This document shows positions 50,895 to 59,796 of a DNA stretch of 64,000 nucleotides, one piece after another. A program made the position numbers and the translations under genes. How positions within the stretch are numbered: position 1 is the first letter of the stretch; each line of letters opens with the position of its first letter. The notes under the pieces were generated by a model. That model was given only the letters and a program-made list of their open reading frames with translations. It was not told the DNA's origin and made no database searches. Source of the stretch: Christiangramia fulva (GTDB taxonomy: Bacteria > Bacteroidota > Bacteroidia > Flavobacteriales > Flavobacteriaceae); the NCBI RefSeq assembly GCF_003024155.1, contig NZ_CP028136.1:3410001-3474000 (forward strand), written 5' to 3'.

Positions 50895-51024
50895 GTATTA
50901 ATATTAAAATCAAAACTTTAATTTTTTGTGAAAAACTTTCACTTTTATTAAACTCTTCCTTCTAATAAACCTTTATTGCTTTTAAAATCTTTCAAGCTTA
51001 TACCATATGCGATACAAAATCCAA

Positions 51025-51486
51025 TCATTTTACAACCCTCGATATATTACGGGCTAAATAAAAAGTAAGAACAGGAAAAAAGGTAAATTGAAAGAATATA
51101 AGAAGGCTCATTGTATTGGAGAGAGAAGGTTCGGAATGAAACAGAAATGTCACTAATGCTGCCACTATGAATATCCACATAATTTTTACTAATGTCCATT
51201 TCAGACCCCAATATATATCCTGAAAGATAAATCCTAACCAGAACAAAATACTCATTCCTATAACCAGATTAATTACAGAAAAAATCCAGGTGTCAATGAA
51301 AACTTCAACGGTAAAGTTAAAATTCCCAAAAATAAGATGTTTAATTATTTCCCAAGTAAAATAAAAGATAAATAAAATGGTACTAAAACATAAAATAAAA
51401 ACTATGAAATAATTTTTATCATCTGTTTTACGATAAAAAAATAGGAAACTAAAAATCAACCAAGCTATGATAAGAGCTGTCCACAA
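51025..51486 (-). CDS. Hydrophobic protein of unknown family
   Basis: 153 residues, mostly membrane helices (about five), no recognisable family motif, and a TTG start. It overlaps the HMA gene end by 22 bases in another frame. The segment around its start (ISNILWTALIIAW) resembles the junction where HMA-CDF fusion transporters enter their membrane domain. It could therefore be a diverged or replaced membrane half of that gene rather than an independent protein. Confidence 0.4.
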   Translation of the reverse strand: MWTALIIAWLIFSFLFFYRKTDDKNYFIVFILCFSTILFIFYFTWEIIKHLIFGNFNFTVEVFIDTWIFSVINLVIGMSILFWLGFIFQDIYWGLKWTLVKIMWIFIVAALVTFLFHSEPSLSNTMSLLIFFQFTFFPVLTFYLARNISRVVK

Positions 51487-51725
51487 AATATTTGATATTG
51501 AACATTTTTACAAATGTAGATATTTTCTAAAGTTTTGAACTGGCAAAATTGATGTATGGAGTTTTTACTTTCCTTTGTTTTGCCAGAGTGGTATATATCC
51601 AATTTACGATTGGGAAGATCAAAATCAAGGTGTTTTACATCATTGAATTGTTCCAGTTTTATCCGAGTCATCTGCTCTTCGGATGGACAATCCATTTTGA
51701 TTATCCTAAAGGTGCTTTTCTGCAT
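51465..51725 (-). CDS. HMA-like domain, probably truncated cation transporter
   Basis: 86 residues. The first 48 read as the N-terminal domain of flavobacterial cation transporters: FRIIKMDCPSEEQMTRIKLE and DFDLPNRKLDIYHSGK. After residue 50 the similarity fades, and the coding potential moves between frames (a frame with NFASSKL-stop-KISTF looks like the expected continuation). It is most likely a decayed gene whose N-terminal domain persists. It follows the FTR1 gene by 20 bases. Confidence 0.6.
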   Translation of the reverse strand: MQKSTFRIIKMDCPSEEQMTRIKLEQFNDVKHLDFDLPNRKLDIYHSGKTKESKNSIHQFCQFKTLENIYICKNVQYQIFCGQLLS

Positions 51726-51745
51726 AAATTGCCTACTTTAATTGA

Positions 51746-53692
51746 TTATCCTAAGTTTATTGTAGCCTTGTTTTTGTGATTGCTGATAAAATACAAAATC
51801 AATAATAACGTAAATAAAATTAATTGTCCAACTAAAGTTTCGCTCGTAGGATAAACACCGAGCCATTCTATTTTTGGAAAAAAGGAAAACCCCGTAATGG
51901 ATATCCATCCAGCCTCCTGAATGGCGTGTATGCCCTTGCCAATAAGGATTACCGCCAAAAGGGTAATTACCCAGGAAGAATATCTGAAAAGTTGCCTGAC
52001 CGGTATTTTTTTTGAATATTTTAGGAAAAGAAAGGCAAGCAATGCAATCAGTACGAAAGCCGCCAACACTCCAAATCCGATAGATGATTGGTCTCCGGTT
52101 TGGGTTTCCAATCCAATCGCCTGGAGAAAAAGGATGGATTCAAAAGCTTCGCGGAAAACCACCATAAATGAAAAGAATGCCAGCCCGATCATTCTTTCCT
52201 CTTTCAATTGTGCACCCACCTTTTTTTCAATAAACCCTTTCCATTTTTTTGAGTGGGAATGGTTATGAAGCCAAAAGCCAACAAAGGCAAGAACAATTAC
52301 CGCTATCAAGGAAATCATTCCTTCCATTACCTCCCTGTTCTGTCCGCTAATATCAATAATCCAATCTGAAAGAAACCATCCTGCTACCCCCATTAAAATA
52401 GCGATTATCCAGCCACCGTGTATATAAGTCAAAGCTTTTTTTGCCCCTGGTGTACTACGGATGAGTGCCAGGATAAGTGCAATGATTAAAAATGCTTCCA
52501 GTCCTTCCCTTAGCATAATGGATGCGGCTAAAAAGAAGGACAGCCAGTAATTGAGCTTTTCATCATTCATCATCTTTTCGGCAGTGCCAATTTTTGAGAG
52601 AGCCTTATTTATTTTATTTTCGACCTCATTTGTGTTTTTACCTTGTTCGATCGCCTGCCTTACGTCCATCATTTTTTGCTCTAGTTGAGAAGTAAATTCG
52701 GGATCATTGGCTTTTAGTCGCACTTCTACAGGTTCAATCCCTTCTAAATAGGCGGCCAGGGCTTTTTGTCGGGCTTCGTTTTTATTGCCATTTTTATAGC
52801 TGGACAATGCTTGATGAAGATAATCCCTTGCGATAGTCAGGCTGGACTGCGATAGTTTTCCCGAAGGGGAAAAAATCCTTAAAGCTTTCAGCTTTTTTTG
52901 TCCCTGTATATCTGAACCGAGCTTATTCAATAATTCATTATCAGATAGGGTGGCAACATCTTTTAGGGAGATGTTACCATATTCTTGATCGATTATTTTT
53001 TTCAGGGATACGGAATCTGTTTTTTGTTTTTGAAACCGCAATGATTTTACGTAAAAGGCCAAATCCCAGGCCTCCTTATCGGTCAGTTCAGTGAATGCCC
53101 GCATCGCTGTTCCCTCCACGCCCAGTTTTACCGTATTATAGGCTTCAAACGGGGATAGGTCCGCCATTAGGGAATCATTTAAAAAGTTTGCGGGTGCCGG
53201 TTTTAAACCATTTGCCAAACTTCCATTTCCAGCGCCTTTTGGTCCGTGGCATTGAACACAGTTCTGCAAATACAGGCTTTGGCCATTTGCATTATCCGGC
53301 CAATTTAAGGGGGCAACTTCATAGCCGGTCGCCTTAATGATCGCCCATTTTGCTTTTTCTGCCAAGTCATTGATTTTATTACCGGGTGCTTTATACTGAA
53401 CAAGGGATTTCAAATTTTTTAAGTCAGAAAGAATTGACTCACCGGATTCAGAAGATAGGTTTAATGATTTTGCCAAATCATAAATCTTTGCGCTAAACTC
53501 CTGCATTTCTGCATATTCGGCTTCATCGAGTATTTCGCCATCGCTTACGGCCATTGGATAATCTTTTGAAAGATAATCCAGAAGATGGATTACACTTTGG
53601 ACAACCTTGTCGTTTTCCCTGGCAGAAACTTGAAGGGAGGCAAAAAATATAAAAAAGCAGAGGAGATATGACGGGATGGAATGAAATCGCAT
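51746..53692 (-). CDS. FTR1-family iron permease with cytochrome c domain
   Basis: About 648 residues from MRFHSIPSYL. It has a signal peptide, a helical periplasmic region, and a cytochrome c domain with CVQCHGPKGAGNGS near residue 148 and a distal Met ligand candidate in GTAMRAFTELTD. It continues with a long helical linker and a seven-helix FTR1 domain carrying both REXXE-like motifs, MLREGLEAFLI and VFREAFESILF. It may couple electron transfer to Fe transport. It is the tail end of the Czc-type operon. Confidence 0.85.
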   Translation of the reverse strand: MRFHSIPSYLLCFFIFFASLQVSARENDKVVQSVIHLLDYLSKDYPMAVSDGEILDEAEYAEMQEFSAKIYDLAKSLNLSSESGESILSDLKNLKSLVQYKAPGNKINDLAEKAKWAIIKATGYEVAPLNWPDNANGQSLYLQNCVQCHGPKGAGNGSLANGLKPAPANFLNDSLMADLSPFEAYNTVKLGVEGTAMRAFTELTDKEAWDLAFYVKSLRFQKQKTDSVSLKKIIDQEYGNISLKDVATLSDNELLNKLGSDIQGQKKLKALRIFSPSGKLSQSSLTIARDYLHQALSSYKNGNKNEARQKALAAYLEGIEPVEVRLKANDPEFTSQLEQKMMDVRQAIEQGKNTNEVENKINKALSKIGTAEKMMNDEKLNYWLSFFLAASIMLREGLEAFLIIALILALIRSTPGAKKALTYIHGGWIIAILMGVAGWFLSDWIIDISGQNREVMEGMISLIAVIVLAFVGFWLHNHSHSKKWKGFIEKKVGAQLKEERMIGLAFFSFMVVFREAFESILFLQAIGLETQTGDQSSIGFGVLAAFVLIALLAFLFLKYSKKIPVRQLFRYSSWVITLLAVILIGKGIHAIQEAGWISITGFSFFPKIEWLGVYPTSETLVGQLILFTLLLILYFISNHKNKATINLG

Positions 53693-53797
53693 TATTACAA
53701 AAATAATTATCAATTATTATTTAGACTAAATATAAACAAAGGTAATTAGTTTTATTAAAATTGGCTAATATTAGTATGAAAGTTATTTTGTCTTTTT

Positions 53798-55753
53798 TTA
53801 TTTCCAATTCATTTTCTGTAACCGTACCGCATTTAGAATAGCCAGAAATGCGACACCAACATCCGCAAATACGGCTTCCCACATTGTCGCCATTCCAAAA
53901 GCACCTAATACCATAACGGCAATTTTAACACCGAATGCCAGGGTGATATTCTGCCAAACGATTCGTCTGGTGAAACGTCCTATTTTAATGGCCCTTGCAA
54001 TTTTAGAGGGCTGATCGGTCTGGATGATGACATCGGCGGTCTCAATGGCTACATCGCTGCCCAGACCTCCCATAGCGATACCTACATCGCTCGTAGCCAA
54101 AACAGGGGCGTCATTTATACCATCACCAATAAATGCCACCGTAGTGCCGGTTTCTTTTTTGAGCCGCTCCACTTCATTGAGCTTATCTTCCGGCAACAGT
54201 CCCCCCATTGCACTGTCCACACCCATTTCCCGGGCAACTTCCTTGGTTATGGAATCCTTATCACCTGAGAGCATTATGATTTTCGAAATCCCCGCTTTGT
54301 GAATTTGTTTGATTGCTTCGAGGGCATCTTCTTTCAGTTCGTCGGCAATGGTCACATAACCTGCAAATGTTCCTTCGATGGCTACCATTACAATAGATTC
54401 TACAACATCGTCTGTTTCTGAAGGAACCTGTATGTTGTTTGAGGTCATTAAAGCTTTGTTGCCTACTAACACGGTTTTTCCGTGGACCTTTCCCTTAAGT
54501 CCCTTTCCTGCAACTTCTGAAACATCGGTCGCCTCATAATCCGAACCTTCGGTTTTATATTCCAAAATAGCCTTGGCAATAGGATGGGTCGATTGTTCTT
54601 CCATCGCCATTAGGTACTTCATCATTTCGTCTTGGCTCAATGCAGGAAATTCCACTTCCGTAAAAGCGTCATTATTAACTATATCCCTGATTTTAAATAC
54701 ACCTTTTGTAACCGTTCCGGTCTTATCCATTACCACCGTGTTTACCTTGGTCATTGCATCAAGAAAGGATGCTCCCTTGAACAATATTCCATTTCGAGAA
54801 GCTGCTCCTAATCCGCCGAAGTAACCAAGCGGAATTGATACTACCAGGGCACACGGGCAGGAAATAACGAGGAAGATCAAGGCCCGGTACAACCAATTTT
54901 CAAAAACGTAATTCTCGACAAATAAGTAAGGCAGGAAGGTTAGGCCAATTGCCAGGATAACTACTATAGGCGTATACACCCTCGCAAATTTTCGGATGAA
55001 CAATTCAGTTTTAGATTTACGGGCGGTGGCATTTTGTACCAGATCCAGAATACGGGCAATGGAGCTATCCTTGAATTCTTTTGTGGTCTCGATTTCAATT
55101 ACGCCATCGAGATTTATGCTCCCTGCAAATACCTTTTTGCCTTGGGAAATGGTATCGGGTTTGCTTTCGCCCGTAATGGCAGCCGTATTCAGGGATGCTT
55201 TTTCCGATAACAAAATACCGTCCAAAGGAATTTTTTCGCCCACTCGGACCTGAATTTTTTCGCCTATTGCTACCGTTTCAGGATCCACAGAAACATAACC
55301 GTTCTCACGATATACCAAGGCTTCATTTGGGCGCACATCCAACAGCGCTTTTATATTGCCCTTCGCTTTTTTGACGGCCGCACTTTGAAAGAGTTCACCG
55401 ACCGCGTAAAAAAGCATTACGGCCACACCTTCAGGATATTCGCCTATGGCAAATGCCCCTAAGGTAGCGATGGACATCAACAGGAATTCGGTAAAAAAGT
55501 CGCCGTTTTTTATGCTTTTCCAGCCTTCAATAATGACGGGAAACCCAACAGGGATATAGGCTACAACATACCAAACTATCCGAACCCATCCCCCGAAAAA
55601 TGCCAAGGCATCAAAATAATCGATGACGATACCCGTAATTAGCATTATAAAGCTGAATATGGACGGAATGTATTCCCTGAAGCTCGCCCGTGATGAAACC
55701 TTATTTTCAATTGAAGTTGCCTTGAGATTTCTTAAATTTTGTTTTTTCTTCAT
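53798..55753 (-). CDS. P1B-type heavy-metal ATPase (ZntA/CadA-like)
   Basis: A 651-residue metal-exporting ATPase. Visible motifs are ISCPCALVVSIP (CPC metal site in a membrane helix), DKTGTVTKG (phosphorylation Asp), STHPIAKAI (HP motif), AITGESKPD and GDGINDAPVLA. The CPC with a downstream helix resembles the Zn/Cd/Pb class. No N-terminal HMA domain is present. It pumps cytosolic divalent metal to the periplasm, where the RND systems can take over. A relic of a czcD end lies directly upstream. Confidence 0.92.
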   Translation of the reverse strand: MKKKQNLRNLKATSIENKVSSRASFREYIPSIFSFIMLITGIVIDYFDALAFFGGWVRIVWYVVAYIPVGFPVIIEGWKSIKNGDFFTEFLLMSIATLGAFAIGEYPEGVAVMLFYAVGELFQSAAVKKAKGNIKALLDVRPNEALVYRENGYVSVDPETVAIGEKIQVRVGEKIPLDGILLSEKASLNTAAITGESKPDTISQGKKVFAGSINLDGVIEIETTKEFKDSSIARILDLVQNATARKSKTELFIRKFARVYTPIVVILAIGLTFLPYLFVENYVFENWLYRALIFLVISCPCALVVSIPLGYFGGLGAASRNGILFKGASFLDAMTKVNTVVMDKTGTVTKGVFKIRDIVNNDAFTEVEFPALSQDEMMKYLMAMEEQSTHPIAKAILEYKTEGSDYEATDVSEVAGKGLKGKVHGKTVLVGNKALMTSNNIQVPSETDDVVESIVMVAIEGTFAGYVTIADELKEDALEAIKQIHKAGISKIIMLSGDKDSITKEVAREMGVDSAMGGLLPEDKLNEVERLKKETGTTVAFIGDGINDAPVLATSDVGIAMGGLGSDVAIETADVIIQTDQPSKIARAIKIGRFTRRIVWQNITLAFGVKIAVMVLGAFGMATMWEAVFADVGVAFLAILNAVRLQKMNWK

Positions 55754-55763
55754 CTTGATTTTA

Positions 55764-55826
55764 TTATTTTAATCCTTGATAGGGCTTATACTCTTTGTCC
55801 CGGAACTCTTTTTCAATTTTTAGCAT
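55764..55826 (-). pseudogene. 3' remnant of a czcD-like CDF gene
   Basis: The minus strand reads MLKIEKEFRDKEYKPYQGLK-stop, almost the same as the C-terminus of the CDF exporter encoded at 57203-58102 (LQIEKEFGDKEYKPYQGLEE). Only these 20 codons survive. It marks a former czcD copy between the antiporter and ATPase genes, lost by deletion. Whether the 20-residue frame is translated is unknown. Confidence 0.78.
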
Positions 55827-55857
55827 TTATGGTTTTTGTTATAGTAAACTGTAGTAT

Positions 55858-57105
55858 TTACATAGGTTTTTGAGATTTGTTGCCTTCCTTTTCAGGTACT
55901 CTGAGTAACCCGTTTTTAACAAGCTTTATCAGGTCTTTTCGGTGCCTGAAGATCATTATTAGCGTTAAGAATAGATACACCCAGGAAATAACTGTCAAAA
56001 TTGAAAGGGTGGTTTGCTTGTCGTCCTGATAAATAAAACCAAGCACAAACTGAACAAGAAAAAGCATTAATATGGCCAGGGCATCTTTCACCCCCAGCTT
56101 TAAATTATAAATAAGTGCCAAGGCAAAGAGCGATTGTGCCGCCGTAAGGAATAATTCCTGATCTTGTAAATTGTTCAGCGGCAAAGAAGCAAAACTCCCG
56201 GCACCAATGGAAAAAGCCAATGGGATCATCCCTATCAACAAGGTCCATTGGTTGACTTTTGAGGTTACCAAAGTGCCTAAGGAGGTAGTTGGCCTGCCGT
56301 TGAGCACGAACATAATGGTAATGATTATTTCCGGCGTTTCGCTTGCCAGCGGGGCAACCCATTGCACCATCAGGTAATCGTTTATGCCCAATGTTTTTCC
56401 GGTTGCCTTTAATGATTCGGAAAAGGGTTGGGCGATAAGGAGCAGGCCTCCAATGGAAAATATCGCTAATCCGGTCATCAGCCATATCTGTTTGTTTTTT
56501 TTAAGCTGAAGGATAAGAGCTGCAGTACCAATTTCTTTTTCCTCTTCTTCAGCTTGCGGAAGGCGGTTCAGGCGCCAAATATACCCTGCATAAATGGCAA
56601 ACAAAATACCCATATCCAGCAGGCTGATATTGTTCTTCAGAATAATGACAAAAGAATAAAGTGAAGCCAAGGTCAGGAATACAACTTCCACTGTATTTTC
56701 CGGTTTCAGTTTCACCTGCTTTTTCTTAAAACGAAACCAATACAGTAAGCCAATCAGTGACCAGCCTATTCCTATGAGCAGACGATTGGAACCGGCCATA
56801 TTGGCGGTGGCCAGGTTGGTATATTCAGAACCGGGGTTTAGGCCGGCCTGATAAGAAAAGTAAATATCCACAGCATATTCGGGCAGTACCACAATAAATC
56901 CCAAAATTGCTACTGTAATGCCTTGGGAAATGTATCTTTTAGCAACATCTGCAGCCCAAGAAAGCATAAAACCCACAGCAATAAAAGCTATCACAAAAAT
57001 CGCCGTTTTTAATCCGACCGATATTTGAATTTTGAAGAGCGATAACATAATACCGGAAATTACCGCTATCAATGCTAGGCCAATGAATAGATATAGTTTT
57101 TTCAT
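55858..57105 (-). CDS. CaCA-superfamily cation antiporter
   Basis: A 415-residue inner-membrane protein with about eleven helices in two inverted halves. The alpha-repeat motifs are ILGFIVVLPEYAVDIYFSYQ in the first half and WVAPLASETPEIIITIMFV in the second, matching sodium/calcium exchanger-type proteins. A charged loop (EEEEKEIG) separates the halves. Relatives in metal clusters may exchange divalent cations for protons or sodium. Ion specificity cannot be read from sequence. Confidence 0.8.
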   Translation of the reverse strand: MKKLYLFIGLALIAVISGIMLSLFKIQISVGLKTAIFVIAFIAVGFMLSWAADVAKRYISQGITVAILGFIVVLPEYAVDIYFSYQAGLNPGSEYTNLATANMAGSNRLLIGIGWSLIGLLYWFRFKKKQVKLKPENTVEVVFLTLASLYSFVIILKNNISLLDMGILFAIYAGYIWRLNRLPQAEEEEKEIGTAALILQLKKNKQIWLMTGLAIFSIGGLLLIAQPFSESLKATGKTLGINDYLMVQWVAPLASETPEIIITIMFVLNGRPTTSLGTLVTSKVNQWTLLIGMIPLAFSIGAGSFASLPLNNLQDQELFLTAAQSLFALALIYNLKLGVKDALAILMLFLVQFVLGFIYQDDKQTTLSILTVISWVYLFLTLIMIFRHRKDLIKLVKNGLLRVPEKEGNKSQKPM

Positions 57106-57202
57106 AAAACCACTAAAAATTTGAACAGTTTTAATTCAATTGCTTATTAACATATCTTCCTGGTTGTTGCCCTTTCTCCATTAGGATTATTTCATTTTGA
57201 TT

Positions 57203-58102
57203 CTATTCCTCCAGGCCTTGATAAGGTTTATATTCTTTGTCCCCAAATTCTTTTTCGATTTGCAACGTGGTATGGGTTATCTCAAATTTTTCGTGCAATT
57301 GTTCCCGGATATCATATAAAAATTGATCCTCGTGCCCATCGGGAACGACCAAATGTGTGGAAAGTGCGGTTTCGGTGGTGCTCATCGCCCAGATATGCAG
57401 ATCGTGTACTTCTTCGACCCCTTCGATATCCATTAAGAATTTTTCCACTTCATCAATGTCGATATTTTTGGGAACGGCATCAATCGCTATTTTTACGGAA
57501 TCCCTCAAAAGTCCCCATGCACTATATAAAATGACCAGTACAATGACCAAACTAAGCGCAGGATCTATCCATGTCAATCCTGTGTATTTAATGGCAAGCC
57601 CGCCAAGAAGCACTCCTAAAGTTACCCCGGCATCGGCGGCCATGTGTAAAAATGCGCCGCGAATGTTCAAATCGCCCTTTGAACCTTTCCAAAATAGGAA
57701 AGCCGTACCGGTGTTTACCACTAAGCCAATGGCCGCTACGATCATTACGATGTTACCGGAAATTTCTGCCGGATTTTGAATTTTTTGGATGGCGTCCCAG
57801 GCAATCATTCCCGCAGCTGCAATGATGATAAGCCCATTGATCAGCGAGGCCAAAATGGTCGTTTTCCGTAAGCCATACGTATAATGTTTTGATGGTCTTT
57901 TTGTAGCTATTTTAATTGCCGCCCAGGCCAGGATCAGACTAAATACATCGCTCGCATTGTGGCCTGCATCCGCCAAGAGCGCAGATGAATTTGCCACAAA
58001 TCCGTAGTAGAGCTCTACTGCTACATAAATAGTGTTCAAGGCGATGCCTATACCAAAGGCTTTTCCGTAGTTCTGTGAACCGTGTGAATGATCGTGTGCC
58101 AT
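57203..58102 (-). CDS. czcD: CDF-family metal exporter (CzcD-like)
   Basis: A 299-residue cation diffusion facilitator. The N-terminus MAHDHSHGS is His-rich. Membrane metal-site motifs are LLADAGHNASDVF (helix 2) and HMAADAGVTLG (helix 5), the HD-HD Zn site. A cytosolic ferredoxin-like domain follows (VEEVHDLHIWAMSTTETALSTHLVV). It exports Zn, Co or Cd from cytosol to periplasm by proton exchange. It abuts the STAS-like gene by two bases. Confidence 0.92.
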   Translation of the reverse strand: MAHDHSHGSQNYGKAFGIGIALNTIYVAVELYYGFVANSSALLADAGHNASDVFSLILAWAAIKIATKRPSKHYTYGLRKTTILASLINGLIIIAAAGMIAWDAIQKIQNPAEISGNIVMIVAAIGLVVNTGTAFLFWKGSKGDLNIRGAFLHMAADAGVTLGVLLGGLAIKYTGLTWIDPALSLVIVLVILYSAWGLLRDSVKIAIDAVPKNIDIDEVEKFLMDIEGVEEVHDLHIWAMSTTETALSTHLVVPDGHEDQFLYDIREQLHEKFEITHTTLQIEKEFGDKEYKPYQGLEE

Positions 58103-58104
58103 AA

Positions 58105-58461
58105 TTATTTATTTATCCATTGTTTAGCCTGCTCTTTTAGTCTCGGTTCAAAAAACCGAACTTCTGAACTGGTAAAAAATTCGGTAGCTCCCGTAGCGAG
58201 CTCCTGCCATTTTTTATCACCCACCATTACCATTTTTCCATATTCTTTAGAATGGGCGGCATCCACTTTTAAATCTTCCCACAGGCCACTTAATGTATAT
58301 CCTGTAAAATTTTCCAGTTCCAAATACCAACGCACCTTCAATCCCTTATTCCGAATATTATGTATCAGTGGATGAATCTTTTGAACATCTTTTTCATTAA
58401 TGGTACCTGTGATTTTTACCGCGATAACCTGTTCATTTCCTGAATTTAATATCTGTATCAT
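58105..58461 (-). CDS. SpoIIAA/STAS-like protein
   Basis: A 118-residue soluble protein with the SpoIIAA-like pattern: VIAVKITGTINEKDVQKI, then VRWYLELENFTGYTLSGLWEDL and MVMVGDKKWQELA, ending in an amphipathic helix. Members of this family are small lipid- or regulator-binding folds of unclear function. It is placed between the Fur paralogue and czcD in the operon, two bases from czcD. Confidence 0.75.
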   Translation of the reverse strand: MIQILNSGNEQVIAVKITGTINEKDVQKIHPLIHNIRNKGLKVRWYLELENFTGYTLSGLWEDLKVDAAHSKEYGKMVMVGDKKWQELATGATEFFTSSEVRFFEPRLKEQAKQWINK

Positions 58462-58486
58462 AATTTTAAATTGTTATAAGTATTGA

Positions 58487-58900
58487 CTATTTTTTTCTAC
58501 ATTTTAGACATACCCCTTTTAAAACCAGATTCACATCATTTATTTCGTACTTATCCGGTAGGCTATCCTGACCTACTTTATTGGGTAAACAGAATGTATT
58601 GCTACAATGGGTGCAATGGAAGTGCAGATGTAAATCCAGGTTTTTCCCATCGGAAAGAGCATATTTAGCAATAGCTGTTCCATCATCTATTTGATGGACG
58701 ATGCCCTTCTCTTGAAATAGTTTTATAGTTCTATATATTGTTGTTCTGTCTCCGGTGTAATTGTTCTTCTTGATGAGTGCCTTTTCTATTTCTCTTAATG
58801 TTATGGCATAAAACTTCCTTTTAAGGTATTTATAAATAGTTGACCTTGTTTCGGTAGGTCTAATTCCTTTACCAGCAAGTATTTTTTCAGCTACTATCAT
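58487..58900 (-). CDS. Fur-family regulator, paralogue 2
   Basis: About 137 residues from MIVAEKILAG. The upstream start at 58960 would overlap the previous gene heavily. DNA-binding part RPTETRSTIYKYLKRK and TTIYRTIKLFQEKGIVHQID; metal part LHLHFHCTHCSNTFCL and C-terminal CLKC, giving two CxxC structural Zn sites. It is clearly a diverged tandem copy of the gene upstream. It probably senses Zn or Fe for this operon. Confidence 0.85.
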   Translation of the reverse strand: MIVAEKILAGKGIRPTETRSTIYKYLKRKFYAITLREIEKALIKKNNYTGDRTTIYRTIKLFQEKGIVHQIDDGTAIAKYALSDGKNLDLHLHFHCTHCSNTFCLPNKVGQDSLPDKYEINDVNLVLKGVCLKCRKK

Positions 58901-58910
58901 CTGTAAATAA

Positions 58911-59327
58911 TCAAACGGCACTACATTTTTCGCATATTCCTTTAACCACCAAATTAACATTTTCGGCCATATAACCTTCCGGCAAGTTGATATGTGGAAT
59001 TTTATGTTCGGTCAAACAACCCGTCTCATCACAATTGGTACAATGAAAATGGATATGGAGATCCTGGTCAATTTCACAATTGCATCCTACTTCACAAAGT
59101 GCATATTTTGGTATTCCCGTTCCATCGTGTATTTGATGTACGATTCCGCTCGTTTCAAAAGTCTTAATGGTACGGGATAATGTGGCACGATCAGCCTTTA
59201 CAAAGGCATTTTCGATCTCGGTCAATGCTACGGCCCTTTCTTTTTTGGCCATAAACTTGTAGATAAGAATACGCATCGCAGTGGGGCGAACCTTGTGCTT
59301 GTTTAATAATTTTTCAATATCGCTCAT
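58911..59327 (-). CDS. Fur-family regulator, paralogue 1
   Basis: A 138-residue Fur protein: RPTAMRILIYKFMAKKE and ATLSRTIKTFETSGIVHQIHDG for DNA binding, LHIHFHCTNCDETGCL and CEKC for metal binding, plus an extra CNC in EVGCNCEIDQ absent from paralogue 2. It lies 10 bases upstream of paralogue 2 and 12 bases after the PII-like gene. The two proteins may form heterodimers or respond to different metals. Confidence 0.85.
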   Translation of the reverse strand: MSDIEKLLNKHKVRPTAMRILIYKFMAKKERAVALTEIENAFVKADRATLSRTIKTFETSGIVHQIHDGTGIPKYALCEVGCNCEIDQDLHIHFHCTNCDETGCLTEHKIPHINLPEGYMAENVNLVVKGICEKCSAV

Positions 59328-59339
59328 CCTAAATTGGTT

Positions 59340-59678
59340 TTATTGCCGGAGTTTTTTTAGGGACTCTCCTGTTTTGATCTGAAAAGCATCCTCTACACTG
59401 GAGATATAAATAATCCCGTCTCCGGGCGTAGGGGTTTTCCCGTTTTCAAGGATGATTTCGATGGCCGATTCTGCTTCTTCATTTTGGCAGACCAGTTCCA
59501 ATTTGACCACTGGGCTATCCGTTACGTGAAAATCCAAGGATGGTGATGCCCCCTTAGTTTTAAACTTGCCCGTTCCCTCGCCTTGTGATAGGGTCATACT
59601 CTTAAAACCACTATTACCAAGTGCTTCGATTACTTTTTGAACTCTTTTTGGCTTTATAAATGCTTTTATTTCTTTCAT
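59340..59678 (-). CDS. PII-like signalling protein of a metal operon
   Basis: About 112 residues from MKEIKAFIKP; the upstream ATG at 59774 adds a basic segment without homology. The PII fold is clear: KAFIKPKRVQKVIEALGNSG, a T-loop-like GEGTGKFKT, and the C-terminal GKTPTPGDGIIYISSVEDAFQIKTG. Members found beside heavy-metal RND genes form their own branch of the PII superfamily (PII-NG). It may bind a nucleotide or metal and tune the efflux pump; this is inference. Confidence 0.8.
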   Translation of the reverse strand: MKEIKAFIKPKRVQKVIEALGNSGFKSMTLSQGEGTGKFKTKGASPSLDFHVTDSPVVKLELVCQNEEAESAIEIILENGKTPTPGDGIIYISSVEDAFQIKTGESLKKLRQ

Positions 59679-59796
59679 TTTTATGATTTTATCTGTTAAA
59701 CTTTTTTGTAAAAAACCGGACTTACCAAAATCTTTAACAACCAATTGACAAACAGTCTTTGGCAAGCCCGGCATAGTTCAATTATACTTCAGGGGC

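Noticed and set aside
50936..50960. GTGAAA-AAC-TTTCAC dyad as a specific operator
   Set aside because: A 6-bp dyad in AT-rich sequence is likely by chance, and there is no second copy or regulator to link it with.
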